Made by a program: the position numbers and the translations under genes. From Candidatus Methanophagales archaeon (GTDB taxonomy: Archaea; Halobacteriota; Syntropharchaeia; Alkanophagales; Methanospirareceae), in the NCBI GenBank assembly GCA_030668065.1, contig DAOUUS010000036.1:1-10321 (forward strand): a stretch of DNA of 10,321 nt. The letters are read 5' to 3'. This document shows, in pieces, positions 1 to 6,756 of the stretch. The notes under the pieces are model-generated. The model worked only from the letters and a program-made list of their open reading frames with translations. It searched no databases and was not told the origin of the DNA. The stretch's first letter is position 1; every line of letters starts with the position of its first letter.

Positions 1-741
1 ACGGTGTGCCTGTGCAATTTCATCAACAGATGCGTTTCCGGTGAATGTGCACAAGATTCGGATTCCCATGCGCTCAAATAGCGGCATTATCGCCCAGAGG
101 TCGCCCTGGATATTGTAGTCACCAATGATGTTCATATCGTAATCAGTCAGGTATTCGGGCTCCTTTGTGCCGACCACTCGCTCAAAGAGCGTGTCATTTG
201 CTATGTGATGCCCAAGCGATTGGCTGCAACCTCTAAAACCCTCGCAGTTGAATGGAATAACCCGTATTCCTATTTCCTGCTCTGCGCGTTTGCACACACC
301 ATTGAGGTCATCCCCGATGAGTCCAATTGCGCAGGTTGAATGGACGAATACGCCCCTCGCCTCAGGGAATTCCTCGTGCGCTTCCAATATGGATTTATAG
401 AGCTTATCTTCTCCGCCGAAGATGATGTTATCCTCCTGCATGTCCGTGGAGAAGCAATATTTGCCGTGGAAGCCGGGATTGTCCGACAGATTCTGTCTCG
501 TGCCTCCGCCCCAGGTCCAGTAAGCGCAGCCGATTGGTCCATGCACCAGATGAATCACATCCTTTATCGGTCCACACACAACACCCATGCAACCTGCATA
601 CGTGCAGCCACGTTCTGTGAAATCGCCCGGTGTCGTCTGAACATTCGATAGCGGCAGAATATTCTCTGATGGCGCTTTGATATATGTATGCTTCTCTCGT
701 TCTGGTATGGCTTTATCCGAGTTTAAAAGAGTTAATGGCAT
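1..741 (-). CDS. nifD: Nitrogenase alpha chain NifD, partial (3' end beyond window)
   Basis: This is the alpha subunit of the MoFe-type nitrogenase component, which with NifK carries the P-cluster and the active-site cofactor that reduces N2. The first 247 codons are open to the window edge. The three P-cluster cysteines of the family are visible: C46 in RGCTYAG, C72 in GPIGCAYW and C137 in STCAIGLIGDD. The cofactor-side motif SQSLGHHIAND (about 173-183) is also present. The cofactor ligands expected further on (a Cys and a His in the C-terminal half) lie outside the window. The short N-terminus, beginning MPLTLLNSDKAIPER, resembles archaeal NifD and VnfD rather than the longer bacterial NifD. 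The ATG lies 3 bases after the nifI2 stop, with GAGGCGAT upstream as ribosome site. SQSLGHH and RGCTYAG favour NifD over VnfD or AnfD, but the metal type is an inference. Confidence 0.93.
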   Translation of the reverse strand, partial: MPLTLLNSDKAIPEREKHTYIKAPSENILPLSNVQTTPGDFTERGCTYAGCMGVVCGPIKDVIHLVHGPIGCAYWTWGGGTRQNLSDNPGFHGKYCFSTDMQEDNIIFGGEDKLYKSILEAHEEFPEARGVFVHSTCAIGLIGDDLNGVCKRAEQEIGIRVIPFNCEGFRGCSQSLGHHIANDTLFERVVGTKEPEYLTDYDMNIIGDYNIQGDLWAIMPLFERMGIRILCTFTGNASVDEIAQAHR

Positions 742-744
742 AGA

Positions 745-1104
745 TTAAATCGCCTCCTCGCCGCGTTCTCCGGTCCTTATCCTGATAGCTTCCTCCACCT
801 GGCATACAAATATACGGCCATCGCCTATCATCCCCGTTCTATTCGTTTCCATGATTGCCTCTATGACCTCCTCGACATTCTCGTCTGGCACAACCATTGT
901 GAGCATTCTTTTTGGGATATATCTCATACCATTTCCTTTTCCATCCTCAGGATTGATAGTGGCAGGGGGAAAGAGATGCAGCCCCTTTTGTTTCCCCCGT
1001 CCAAACACCTTCTCTGCCGTGACTGAAGGTAAGCCGAGATCTGCAACTGCCCTCTTCGTCTTCTGTATTGCATTCATCCTGATTATCGCTATCACTTCTT
1101 TCAT
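745..1104 (-). CDS. nifI2: Nitrogenase PII-like regulator NifI2
   Basis: NifI2 is the second of two PII-family proteins found between nifH and nifD in archaea. With NifI1 it forms a complex that binds the MoFe protein and switches nitrogenase off when ammonia is present; 2-oxoglutarate relieves this. The protein is 119 aa from the ATG at 1104. It has the PII core (MKEVIAIIR start, VFGRGKQKG, a long T-loop at about 45-65 containing PPATINPEDG, and a C-terminal GDGRIFVCQVEEAIRIRTGE). An upstream TTG at 1113 would overlap the nifI1 stop by 4 bases and add three residues. I prefer the ATG because it is the usual family start and has AGGGGA about 10 bases upstream. The T-loop is longer than in NifI1, as is normal for NifI2. 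Confidence 0.92.
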   Translation of the reverse strand: MKEVIAIIRMNAIQKTKRAVADLGLPSVTAEKVFGRGKQKGLHLFPPATINPEDGKGNGMRYIPKRMLTMVVPDENVEEVIEAIMETNRTGMIGDGRIFVCQVEEAIRIRTGERGEEAI

Positions 1105-1109
1105 CCTTC

Positions 1110-1427
1110 TCAAATCCCCTTCTCGCCTGTTCTTATCGTGTACGCTTCTTCGACTTCCGTCAAGAATATCTTACCGTCACCGAAACTGCCGGTCCGCGCA
1201 CTCTCCTGAACTGTGTCTATCACCGTTTCCACATCGCCGTCTTCGACCACTAACATCAGCATCACTTTTGGAAGCTCATCATACCTTGTTGGACCTATCT
1301 GAATCCCTTTCTGTTTCCCCCGTCCGAAGACATCGAGTTTCGTGAGTGCGACAAAACCTCCATCCGCTAGACGGTCTACCACTTCTTCCACCTTTTCCGG
1401 CCTCACAATCGCCCTTATCATTTTCAT
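1110..1427 (-). CDS. nifI1: Nitrogenase PII-like regulator NifI1
   Basis: NifI1 is the first PII-like nitrogenase switch-off protein, acting together with NifI2 in the cytoplasm. The 105-aa product has the short archaeal NifI1 form: MKMIRAIVRPEKVEEVV start, the VFGRGKQKGIQIG motif at about 34-46, a reduced T-loop, VMLMLVVEDGDV, and the C-terminal FGDGKIFLTEVEEAYTIRTG. Its ATG overlaps the nifH stop codon by 4 bases (ATGA), so it is probably translationally coupled to nifH. The position directly after nifH and before nifI2-nifD is the standard archaeal order and separates it from general GlnB/GlnK proteins, which normally sit next to amtB. Confidence 0.93.
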   Translation of the reverse strand: MKMIRAIVRPEKVEEVVDRLADGGFVALTKLDVFGRGKQKGIQIGPTRYDELPKVMLMLVVEDGDVETVIDTVQESARTGSFGDGKIFLTEVEEAYTIRTGEKGI

Positions 1428-2245
1428 GCTAACACACCGGACTCCATCATCAAATCCTCAAGTTCGTCGTATCCGAGTGGGCGGGGAATCACGAAATCGC
1501 CGTTTTCTATGACGCTCTTAGCCAATTGAAGATACTCGTCCGCCTGATTCGATTCGGGGGCATATTCGATCACTGTCTTCTTGTTGATCTCCGCTCGCTG
1601 CACAATGTTGTCCCGTGGCACGAAATAAACTAAACGGCTTCCAATGCGTTCTGAAAACGCAGTTAGTAGCTCAAGTTCATTGTCTACCTTTCGGCTGTTG
1701 CAGATTATACCACCGAGTCGTATGCCGCTCTGCTTTGCAAATCTGACTATACCTTTACAGATGTTGTTTGCGGCATACAGTGCCATCATCTCGCCAGAAG
1801 CCACAATGTATATCTCTTGCGCCTTTCCTTCCCGCATCGGCATTGCAAAGCCACCGCAGACCACATCACCCAGCACGTCATAAAACACGAAGTCCAGGTC
1901 GTCCGTGTATGCTCCAAGCTCCTCTAACAGATTTATCGCTGTTATCACTCCCCTTCCTGCGCAGCCAACACCCGGTTCGGGACCTCCTGCTTCTACGCAT
2001 TTTATACCGCCAAATCCCGTGTGCACGACTTCTTCTAGTGTCACGTTCTCTGTGCCTACTTCCCGTAAGGTATCAAGCACTGTCGGCTGCCTTATACCAC
2101 CCACAAGCATCCTTGTCGAATCCGCTTTCGGGTCGCAGCCAATCTGCAAGATCTTCTTGTCCATCGTTGAAAGTGCCGCTGTCAGGTTCTGTGTCGTCGT
2201 GGACTTGCCAATTCCGCCTTTGCCATAGATTGCTATTTGTCTCAT
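1424..2245 (-). CDS. nifH: Nitrogenase iron protein NifH
   Basis: NifH is the ATP-dependent dinitrogenase reductase that passes electrons to the MoFe protein. The product is 273 aa, the normal length. It shows the P-loop GKGGIGKSTTTQN (8-20), the GCDPKADSTR segment (36-45), the two cysteines that hold the shared [4Fe-4S] cluster (C95 in GVGCAGRGV, C130 in GDVVCGGF), and the arginine at 98 that is the ADP-ribosylation site in some bacteria. The reading frame stays open 24 codons further upstream, but those residues match no NifH. The ATG at 2245 has AGGAG 8 bases upstream and gives the canonical MRQIAIYGKGG start. Its promoter is the TATA-like motif at 2287-2301. The stop overlaps the nifI1 start. 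Confidence 0.97.
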   Translation of the reverse strand: MRQIAIYGKGGIGKSTTTQNLTAALSTMDKKILQIGCDPKADSTRMLVGGIRQPTVLDTLREVGTENVTLEEVVHTGFGGIKCVEAGGPEPGVGCAGRGVITAINLLEELGAYTDDLDFVFYDVLGDVVCGGFAMPMREGKAQEIYIVASGEMMALYAANNICKGIVRFAKQSGIRLGGIICNSRKVDNELELLTAFSERIGSRLVYFVPRDNIVQRAEINKKTVIEYAPESNQADEYLQLAKSVIENGDFVIPRPLGYDELEDLMMESGVLA

Positions 2246-2286
2246 TTTTTTTCTCCTGTTCTGACGTTGTTTACAGCCCCCTATTA

Positions 2287-2301
2287 GACTATTTGAGAAC
2301 T
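2287..2301 (-). promoter_or_regulatory. TATA-region motif of the nifH operon
   Basis: On the minus strand this reads AGTTCTCAAATAGTC. The CTCAAATA core is a plausible archaeal TATA box. Transcription would start about 25 bases downstream (near 2268), leaving a leader of roughly 20 bases that carries the AGGAG ribosome site of nifH. Fourteen of 15 bases are identical to the motif at 5768-5782 upstream of the frhB-like gene. No GGAA or TTCC half-site, as used by the methanogen regulator NrpR, occurs in 2246-2371. Confidence 0.55.
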
Positions 2302-2312
2302 CGGCACAAAGA

Positions 2313-2329
2313 TTCACAAAAAATATGAA
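2313..2329. promoter_or_regulatory. Imperfect palindrome, candidate operator between nifH and RHH gene
   Basis: TTCACAA-AAA-ATATGAA is a near-palindrome with 7-base arms. It matches the palindrome at 5784-5800 in 14 of 17 bases. It lies just upstream of the nifH TATA motif and overlaps the start of the presumed promoter of the divergent RHH gene, so one bound protein could control both directions. The role is inferred from position and recurrence. Confidence 0.5.
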
Positions 2330-2341
2330 AGTAAAATATAC
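2328..2341 (+). promoter_or_regulatory. Candidate TATA box of the RHH regulator gene
   Basis: GAAAGTAAAATATA combines a purine-rich BRE-like stretch with a TATA-like TAAAATATA. It is about 35 bases before the ATG at 2372, so the transcript would have a very short leader, consistent with the absence of a strong ribosome site there. The left end overlaps the candidate operator 2313-2329. Confidence 0.4.
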
Positions 2342-2371
2342 TACAAAAACAAAACGAGTAATGATGACAAA

Positions 2372-2926
2372 ATGAGACCACCGGAAAGAATCACGATAGC
2401 TATGGATGAAGATACCTTCGGGACATTCAAAAAGATGAAAGAGGATTTGGGGATTTCACAAAGCGAGTTAATGCGTGAAGCTTTGAAGTTTTACAGTAAG
2501 CACAAAACGTTATTTGAGTTCATAGAAGATAAGAAGGTTTATACGCATGCCGAGATGCTTTCGGCGGGCGAACACATCATTTTAGATATAGACCACTGGT
2601 TTTTATTTTTGCGCTTTGTCGAATCGCATCCCGACAAAGAGAAGTTCTGGGAATTGCATCGCGAAGTTTGCCAGGCGCATGCGGAGCAGTTCAAACACAA
2701 ATTCTATCGTGTAGAGTTTATACTGAAACGGCTTGAAACGTGCAATTTCTTTAAGTTAAACAAAACGTCAAAAAACGAGTTTACGTTAATATTAGGCTCG
2801 GACATACCAAAAGAATTCGTTAAAACCGAACTTGAAGAGATATTCGCAGGAATGGGCTTCCAAGTAGAGATAAAAGAGGATTTCTCAAAGCTGAGGTTGA
2901 AGGTGTTGCAAGATTTCAAGCGTTGA
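2372..2926 (+). CDS. Ribbon-helix-helix (CopG-like) transcriptional regulator
   Basis: The 184-aa product starts with a ribbon-helix-helix DNA-binding fold: a strand RITIAMDEDT (6-15), a helix around FGTFKKMKEDLG (16-27), then ISQSELMREALKFYSKH (28-44). The remaining 140 residues form a separate domain that I do not recognise. It has a helical, His- and aromatic-rich middle part (about 60-125) and a C-terminal alpha/beta segment (about 140-180), presumably for ligand sensing or oligomerisation. It lacks the recognisable nickel-binding ACT domain of NikR. The gene diverges from nifH across a 126-base spacer holding a palindrome, the usual arrangement for an autoregulating RHH protein that also controls its neighbour. 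Upstream ATGs at 2361 and 2364 are out of frame. It ends ahead of a bidirectional hairpin terminator. Regulation of nif and of the frhB-like operon is an inference from the shared operator. Confidence 0.85.
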   Translation: MRPPERITIAMDEDTFGTFKKMKEDLGISQSELMREALKFYSKHKTLFEFIEDKKVYTHAEMLSAGEHIILDIDHWFLFLRFVESHPDKEKFWELHREVCQAHAEQFKHKFYRVEFILKRLETCNFFKLNKTSKNEFTLILGSDIPKEFVKTELEEIFAGMGFQVEIKEDFSKLRLKVLQDFKR

Positions 2927-2949
2927 GTGCAGAAATAAAACAAAATTAA

Positions 2950-2972
2950 GGGTGCTTTCACACCCCTATTTT
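2950..2972. terminator. Bidirectional hairpin terminator between convergent genes
   Basis: GGGTG (2950-2954) pairs with CACCC (2961-2965) around a 6-base loop, followed on the plus strand by CTATTTT. On the minus strand the same hairpin is followed by a T-rich stretch (TTAATTTTGTTTTATTT). It lies between the RHH gene and the glutamate synthase-like gene, which converge here. Confidence 0.4.
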
Positions 2973-2990
2973 GCCAACTTTTAAAAACCT

Positions 2991-4586
2991 TTACGAGGTC
3001 AATATCTCCTCGAACAAATCCGCCTCCAGTTCATGCAGCATCGGTATCCCCGTGACTTCGGCTGCAAGCTTGCTCATTGACGCAATATCGCCCCGATCTA
3101 TCAAATCCAGTTTGAACTTCCGAGAGCCGGCAAGCATCTGTTGCAAGCCAATCCCTAACCGCTCACTTAGATAGGTATAGACGCCAACGGCAGACCAGGG
3201 TATCTCCTTGCCTACTTTACTACCGTATTCCGTTTTTAACTCCTCAGTGGCGATAAAGAACCTTTCCGGGTTATTGCCGTATTTATTTGCGAAATCACGT
3301 GGCAATCTGCCCTTTTCCGCGAGTTCAGCGAAATAAAGAGCTTTCATTGCGGCCGTTAACGGCGACCTTGCCATCGTGATTGATTTTATAAACGGACCAT
3401 TGCCGAAGTTACTCATTGCTATCGCCTTGAACATCTGCGTCTCATTCACGAACCCGCCCGCCATGCTCATGTCAGGCACGTATTTACCTTCGCGCTCCAA
3501 TATCCGTGCACACTTCAATATCTGTGCTTCTAAATACACGGTAGGCGTGCTCATCTCGTTCATCATCGGCACAGGACTCATGCCCGTCCCGCCACCGGCA
3601 CCATCAAACGTTATGTAATCCACTTTCGCTTCTGATGCCACTTTCATCGTCCATGCAACGTCCACAGGCCGGTAAGCACCTGTTTTTATCGTTACGTATT
3701 TTGCACCGATATCACGTAGCCATTCGACATCTTCTACAAAACCACGCTCCTCCGGGAATCCAACTCGGCTATGCCGCTCGAAGGTCTTGAACAAGCCGTC
3801 TTTAAACGCTTCTTGAACGGCAGGGTCTTCGGGGTCCGGTTGCACGATATAGCCCCTCTTCTTCAGGTCTAATGCTCTTTCCAGAGACGATACTCGTATT
3901 TCTCCGCCTATTGCCTTTGCTCCCTGTCCCCATTTCCGCTCTAATATGTTCACGTCCAGTTTTGAGATTACATACTCATCCACCCCGAACCTCTGGTCTT
4001 CTACGTTCGTCTGCACCGCTATATCGCCATATTTGCCGTCCCAGTATTCCTTGAACAGTTTTACTCGCCGCTCCATCTCAGGCGATTTCGTCACTTTTCC
4101 GTTTGTGAACACCGATTCTTTGTCAACGCCGCAGACGTTCTCGCCTATGATGATTATTATTCCTGTGAGTGCAGCACCGATTGCAAGTCCATCCCAGTTG
4201 TTCCTTCCCACATCTGTAGACCCGAAAGCGCCACTTGCCAGCGGTGTCTTTAACGGAATACCGCCTATCTTCGATTCTATGTTCACATTCGGAAATACAG
4301 CCAAATCCGGGCTTGGTTCTATTCCTTCTGCACCTCGCAACCGCGAAAGGATATTAAAATCAGAGAAATCGAGCCCGTAATCCTTATTTGACGCGGCGGT
4401 GCTCCAGCCATACTGCTCCGGTTCCGGATACAATACCTCTCGTCCCCTAAACGTACTCTTCCCTATTTCGCATAGCACTGTACACTCTTTCACGCATATC
4501 GGACACATTCCACTCATCGTATTCACATCTCGCCTTCTCACGGATGTTCCCGTGGTAGACCTCGCATTTGCATATATATCTGCCAT
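2991..4586 (-). CDS. Archaeal glutamate synthase-like FMN protein (GltB domain 2 type)
   Basis: The 531-aa product belongs to the FMN-binding glutamate synthase family (COG0069 type), the alpha/beta-barrel in which 2-oxoglutarate and ammonia are reductively joined. It has no glutaminase domain, so ammonia must come from a partner or directly. Visible parts are an N-terminal C-X2-C-X3-C-X3-C cluster motif (C28, C31, C35, C39), then GREVLYPEPEQYGW, the barrel with GGIPLKTPLASGAFGS, GGEIRVSSLERALDLKKRG, the DGAGGGTGMSP loop, and a C-terminal GLQQMLAGSRKFKLDLIDR. The C-rich 3Fe-4S loop of bacterial GltB is not seen. I chose the ATG at 4586 because GAGGTGA lies 5 bases upstream; the GTG at 4595 falls inside that site. 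The gene follows the frhB-like gene by one base, so the two products probably form one complex. True glutamate synthase activity is inferred. Confidence 0.85.
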   Translation of the reverse strand: MADIYANARSTTGTSVRRRDVNTMSGMCPICVKECTVLCEIGKSTFRGREVLYPEPEQYGWSTAASNKDYGLDFSDFNILSRLRGAEGIEPSPDLAVFPNVNIESKIGGIPLKTPLASGAFGSTDVGRNNWDGLAIGAALTGIIIIIGENVCGVDKESVFTNGKVTKSPEMERRVKLFKEYWDGKYGDIAVQTNVEDQRFGVDEYVISKLDVNILERKWGQGAKAIGGEIRVSSLERALDLKKRGYIVQPDPEDPAVQEAFKDGLFKTFERHSRVGFPEERGFVEDVEWLRDIGAKYVTIKTGAYRPVDVAWTMKVASEAKVDYITFDGAGGGTGMSPVPMMNEMSTPTVYLEAQILKCARILEREGKYVPDMSMAGGFVNETQMFKAIAMSNFGNGPFIKSITMARSPLTAAMKALYFAELAEKGRLPRDFANKYGNNPERFFIATEELKTEYGSKVGKEIPWSAVGVYTYLSERLGIGLQQMLAGSRKFKLDLIDRGDIASMSKLAAEVTGIPMLHELEADLFEEILTS

Positions 4587-4587
4587 T

Positions 4588-5706
4588 TCAATCACCTCTT
4601 CCTATTTGCAATGTAAACGAATACGGATTCGTTATACATGCAGAACAAATTTCCATCTGATCCCGTATCATACCATAATTACCGTATTTCTTATTTATTG
4701 CAAATCTTTCCATCTTTTCTATTCCCTCTACGCTCATCTTCTTCGTCTCTATTACCCCTGCAGAAGCGGAAGCTTTTACAAGCTCTGCACCCACTTTTGT
4801 CCGGATTATTAATGTCGTCCATCCATCCGACGAACCCGCAGAGCCTGCTGAAACATCGGCGAGTTGCGATGTGAAATCTTCACATATCTTGCATGTATCC
4901 CGCACGCACTGTTCCATATCTTCTGTTGGAATACTAAACTCTTTGTCCTTTGTAACCACCATAAATTTCCCCTTTGAAACATAAAACCTCTGGACATCTC
5001 TAATATCTATTCCTTCTCTTTCTGACAGAAACGTAACCAGGTCACGGTGCCAGAACGCTTTGGTGCCAAAAAGCCCGATTAAAAGTTTCACCCTATCCAG
5101 TTCCAAAGAGGAGTCATGCAGAGCGTGAAGCCTTCTCACTGCCTCTATATTACAGCCCGTACCGACCATTGCGATTTTTTCATAGCCACGGTCCATCGCA
5201 TTCCATACACCCAGGACAGAAGGACAAGCGGTGTATTTAGGACCTTTGCCAAGCAAGACTTCTTCGGGTGTTGTTGCAACGAAAGGTTCGACTTTCCAAT
5301 CTTCTGTCCTCGTAGCAACAACCGCAGCATCTATAAATCCTCTTCTTACCGCTTCATATAACATTGCTGTTACAACACTGCCATCCTGCCCCACCGCTCT
5401 CATGCCCTTATCCGTTGCTCTTGCACTTAATATTTCATTGTAGTATCCAGGAATCCGCCCCTCGGGCGAGGACGCACAAGGGCTGAAATCACATACGCCA
5501 TATTCCATCCGCGGGCACTCGCCTTCACATAAGCGGCAAGCTGCGAACGTGCGAGGGCAGAAACTGAAACAGAAGCCCTTTGACACTGTTCCCCCACAGC
5601 CCTTATCCCACACCACCTCTTCTTCGCTATACTTTTTATAATCCGGTATGAACGCTGCACATGCACCACAATAACAGCATACAGGAAGACTTCTTTCGTT
5701 TGTCAT
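4588..5706 (-). CDS. FrhB-family F420-binding flavoprotein
   Basis: The 372-aa product resembles FrhB/FdhB, the FAD and iron-sulfur subunit that exchanges electrons with coenzyme F420. Twelve cysteines lie in the first 80 residues (C10, C11, C13, C16, C37, C46, C50, C57, C60, C64, C72, C77), more than in a simple ferredoxin-like N-terminus. Then come the family motifs VGQDGSVVTAMLYEAV (105-120), GKGPKYTACPSVLGV (153-167), VGTGCNIEAVRRL (181-193), and the C-terminal cluster region CVRDTCKICEDF (267-278) with DVSAGSAGSSDGWTTLI. No hydrogenase or formate dehydrogenase genes are nearby. The gene is one base from a glutamate synthase-like gene, so the likely job is feeding F420H2 electrons to that enzyme. 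GTAGGAG upstream of the ATG supports the start. Its promoter resembles that of nifH. Confidence 0.88.
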   Translation of the reverse strand: MTNERSLPVCCYCGACAAFIPDYKKYSEEEVVWDKGCGGTVSKGFCFSFCPRTFAACRLCEGECPRMEYGVCDFSPCASSPEGRIPGYYNEILSARATDKGMRAVGQDGSVVTAMLYEAVRRGFIDAAVVATRTEDWKVEPFVATTPEEVLLGKGPKYTACPSVLGVWNAMDRGYEKIAMVGTGCNIEAVRRLHALHDSSLELDRVKLLIGLFGTKAFWHRDLVTFLSEREGIDIRDVQRFYVSKGKFMVVTKDKEFSIPTEDMEQCVRDTCKICEDFTSQLADVSAGSAGSSDGWTTLIIRTKVGAELVKASASAGVIETKKMSVEGIEKMERFAINKKYGNYGMIRDQMEICSACITNPYSFTLQIGRGD

Positions 5707-5767
5707 AAACTATGTTCTCCTACTTTCCTTTTTTAGTTGTATTCTCTAACCGGATGTTGTATAAAAA

Positions 5768-5782
5768 GACTATTTAAGAACT
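5768..5782 (-). promoter_or_regulatory. TATA-region motif of the frhB-like operon
   Basis: On the minus strand this reads AGTTCTTAAATAGTC. CTTAAATA is a good archaeal TATA box 62 bases before the gene's ATG, predicting a leader of about 40 bases. Fourteen of 15 bases equal the nifH motif at 2287-2301. Confidence 0.6.
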
Positions 5783-5783
5783 T

Positions 5784-5800
5784 TTCATAAAAGTTATGAA
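5784..5800. promoter_or_regulatory. Perfect palindrome, candidate operator of the frhB-like operon
   Basis: TTCATAA-AAG-TTATGAA has perfect 7-base arms and lies one base upstream of the TATA motif, where a bound protein would cover the BRE. It shares 14 of 17 bases with the palindrome at 2313-2329 in the nifH promoter. Confidence 0.55.
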
Positions 5801-6181
5801 CTCTCTGCAGTACCGGTAGATACGTATTTAACACCCAATCCGTAACGTTAACACGATAAACACCCCTGTTTTCGTTTGAAGGGGCACACAATAACTAGTT
5901 TACCCACCTGATGTGATTTTCATCATGTAGCATGTTGATAGCTTAAAGCGGACACAAAAGAGTTCTAACTCGTTCGCAGAACTTTACGCATTACACCGTA
6001 GTGATTTTCTAATTCAGAACCATCTAAAACTTGGGTATATTAATTTTTGTGTGTTCCCTAGGATCGTGATCGGCGAATATCCGTTTTATCCTGGTTATAA
6101 ATCTATACCCCTATTTTTTCCTGATAAAAGAGCTCCCCCCGTATTGCCGGTATAGATAATATTTATAATCAAAACGGAAAA
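5801..6181. other. Non-coding spacer between divergent operons
   Basis: I see no gene here; stops interrupt all frames often. It holds a long imperfect inverted repeat (5880-6059) and two small hairpins: TGATG/CATCA near 5908-5925, and AGTTCT/AGAACT with an 11-base loop near 5960-5985. I see no recognisable cobalamin riboswitch core. Its length is unusual in this otherwise compact window. Confidence 0.5.
5880..6059. repeat. Imperfect long inverted repeat, possible old MITE
   Basis: The left arm 5880-5905 (AGGGGCACACAATAAC onward) matches the reverse complement of 6033-6059 at about 21 of 26 positions with one gap. It spans 180 bases, a size typical of short non-autonomous elements. The arm includes GGGGCACA, which also occurs in the inner part of the ends of the element at 7925-8152. 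I could not find a convincing target duplication, so identity as a mobile element is tentative. Confidence 0.35.
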
Positions 6182-6190
6182 GCTTAAATA
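6182..6190 (+). promoter_or_regulatory. TATA box of the cbi operon
   Basis: GCTTAAATA, preceded by purine-rich AACGGAAAA, fits an archaeal BRE plus TATA box. Transcription would begin near 6212, just before the GGGTGAT ribosome site (6213-6219) of the cbiM remnant. The promoter therefore appears preserved although most genes behind it are broken. Confidence 0.55.
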
Positions 6191-6226
6191 CGGATACCCC
6201 ATCTCTTCCTTCGGGTGATAAAAGGA

Positions 6227-6756
6227 ATGCATATATCAGAGGGTATATTGGCACCAGAATGGTGTTTGGTATGGTTTGCAATCACAATACCCTTTATTGC
6301 GGTAGGGGTATGGCAGATAAAGAGAGGCACAAAGGAGAACGCATCGTACCTGCCGATACTTGCAATGAATCCGAAAATCATTGTGCTGGACGAACCCACG
6401 TCTAATTTAGACCCACGCACGTCAAGCAGTGTGATGCACCTTTTAGTGGATTTGTGCCGAAGGATGAATATCGCATTGATTATCGCCACTCATGATGTAG
6501 ATGCGGTACCGCAATATGCGGATAGGATATATGTGATGCACGGGGACGGTTCGTAGCAGAAGGCACACCAGAAGCTGTCTTTTCTGATGCTTCGGTCATA
6601 AGAGGATCACACTTGAGGCTGCCGCGGATTGCGCGTTTGATGGAGATTCTACATAAGGATGACAAGTTGCCAATACAAAATCCGTATCCGTTGACTATTA
6701 GAGCGGCGAGAAGTGAAATAATGAGATTGATGAGGGGGGATAAGAAGCAAGAATGA
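6227..6756 (+). pseudogene. cbiM-cbiO deletion fusion with frameshift (cobalt ECF transporter remnant)
   Basis: Residues 1-45 are the start of CbiM, the cobalt-binding membrane subunit: MHISEGIL with the metal-binding His2, then one membrane helix (about 13-31). At about L45-A46-M47 the frame passes without interruption into the second half of an ABC ATPase of CbiO type: Walker B IIVLDEP (51-57), D-loop SNLD (59-62) and the H-loop His89 in ATHDVD. The rest of CbiM, any cbiN and cbiQ, and the CbiO half with Walker A, Q-loop and signature are gone. The frame then stops at TAG after GDGS. One missing base in the G-run 6542-6545 would restore the usual CbiO tail (GGRFVAEGTPEAVFS onward) to the TGA at 6754-6756, which overlaps the cbiT start as ATGA. 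No transport function can remain. The ATG at 6227 fits the conserved CbiM start better than the GTG at 6215. Confidence 0.88.

Noticed and set aside
1..741. Vanadium- or iron-only alpha subunit instead of NifD
   Set aside because: The N-terminus is VnfD-like, but RGCTYAG, SQSLGHHIAND and STCAIGLIGDD match NifD better, and no vnfG/anfG gene is seen.
851..1345. Plus-strand open frame across nifI1-nifI2
   Set aside because: It is a shadow of the two NifI genes, with no ribosome site or recognisable protein.
2246..2371. NrpR operator in the nifH promoter
   Set aside because: Neither GGAA nor TTCC half-sites occur in the spacer.
5801..6226. Cobalamin riboswitch ahead of the cbi operon
   Set aside because: I looked for the conserved B12-box and core and saw none; such riboswitches are also uncommon in archaea, and the TATA box lies only about 35 bases before the first gene.
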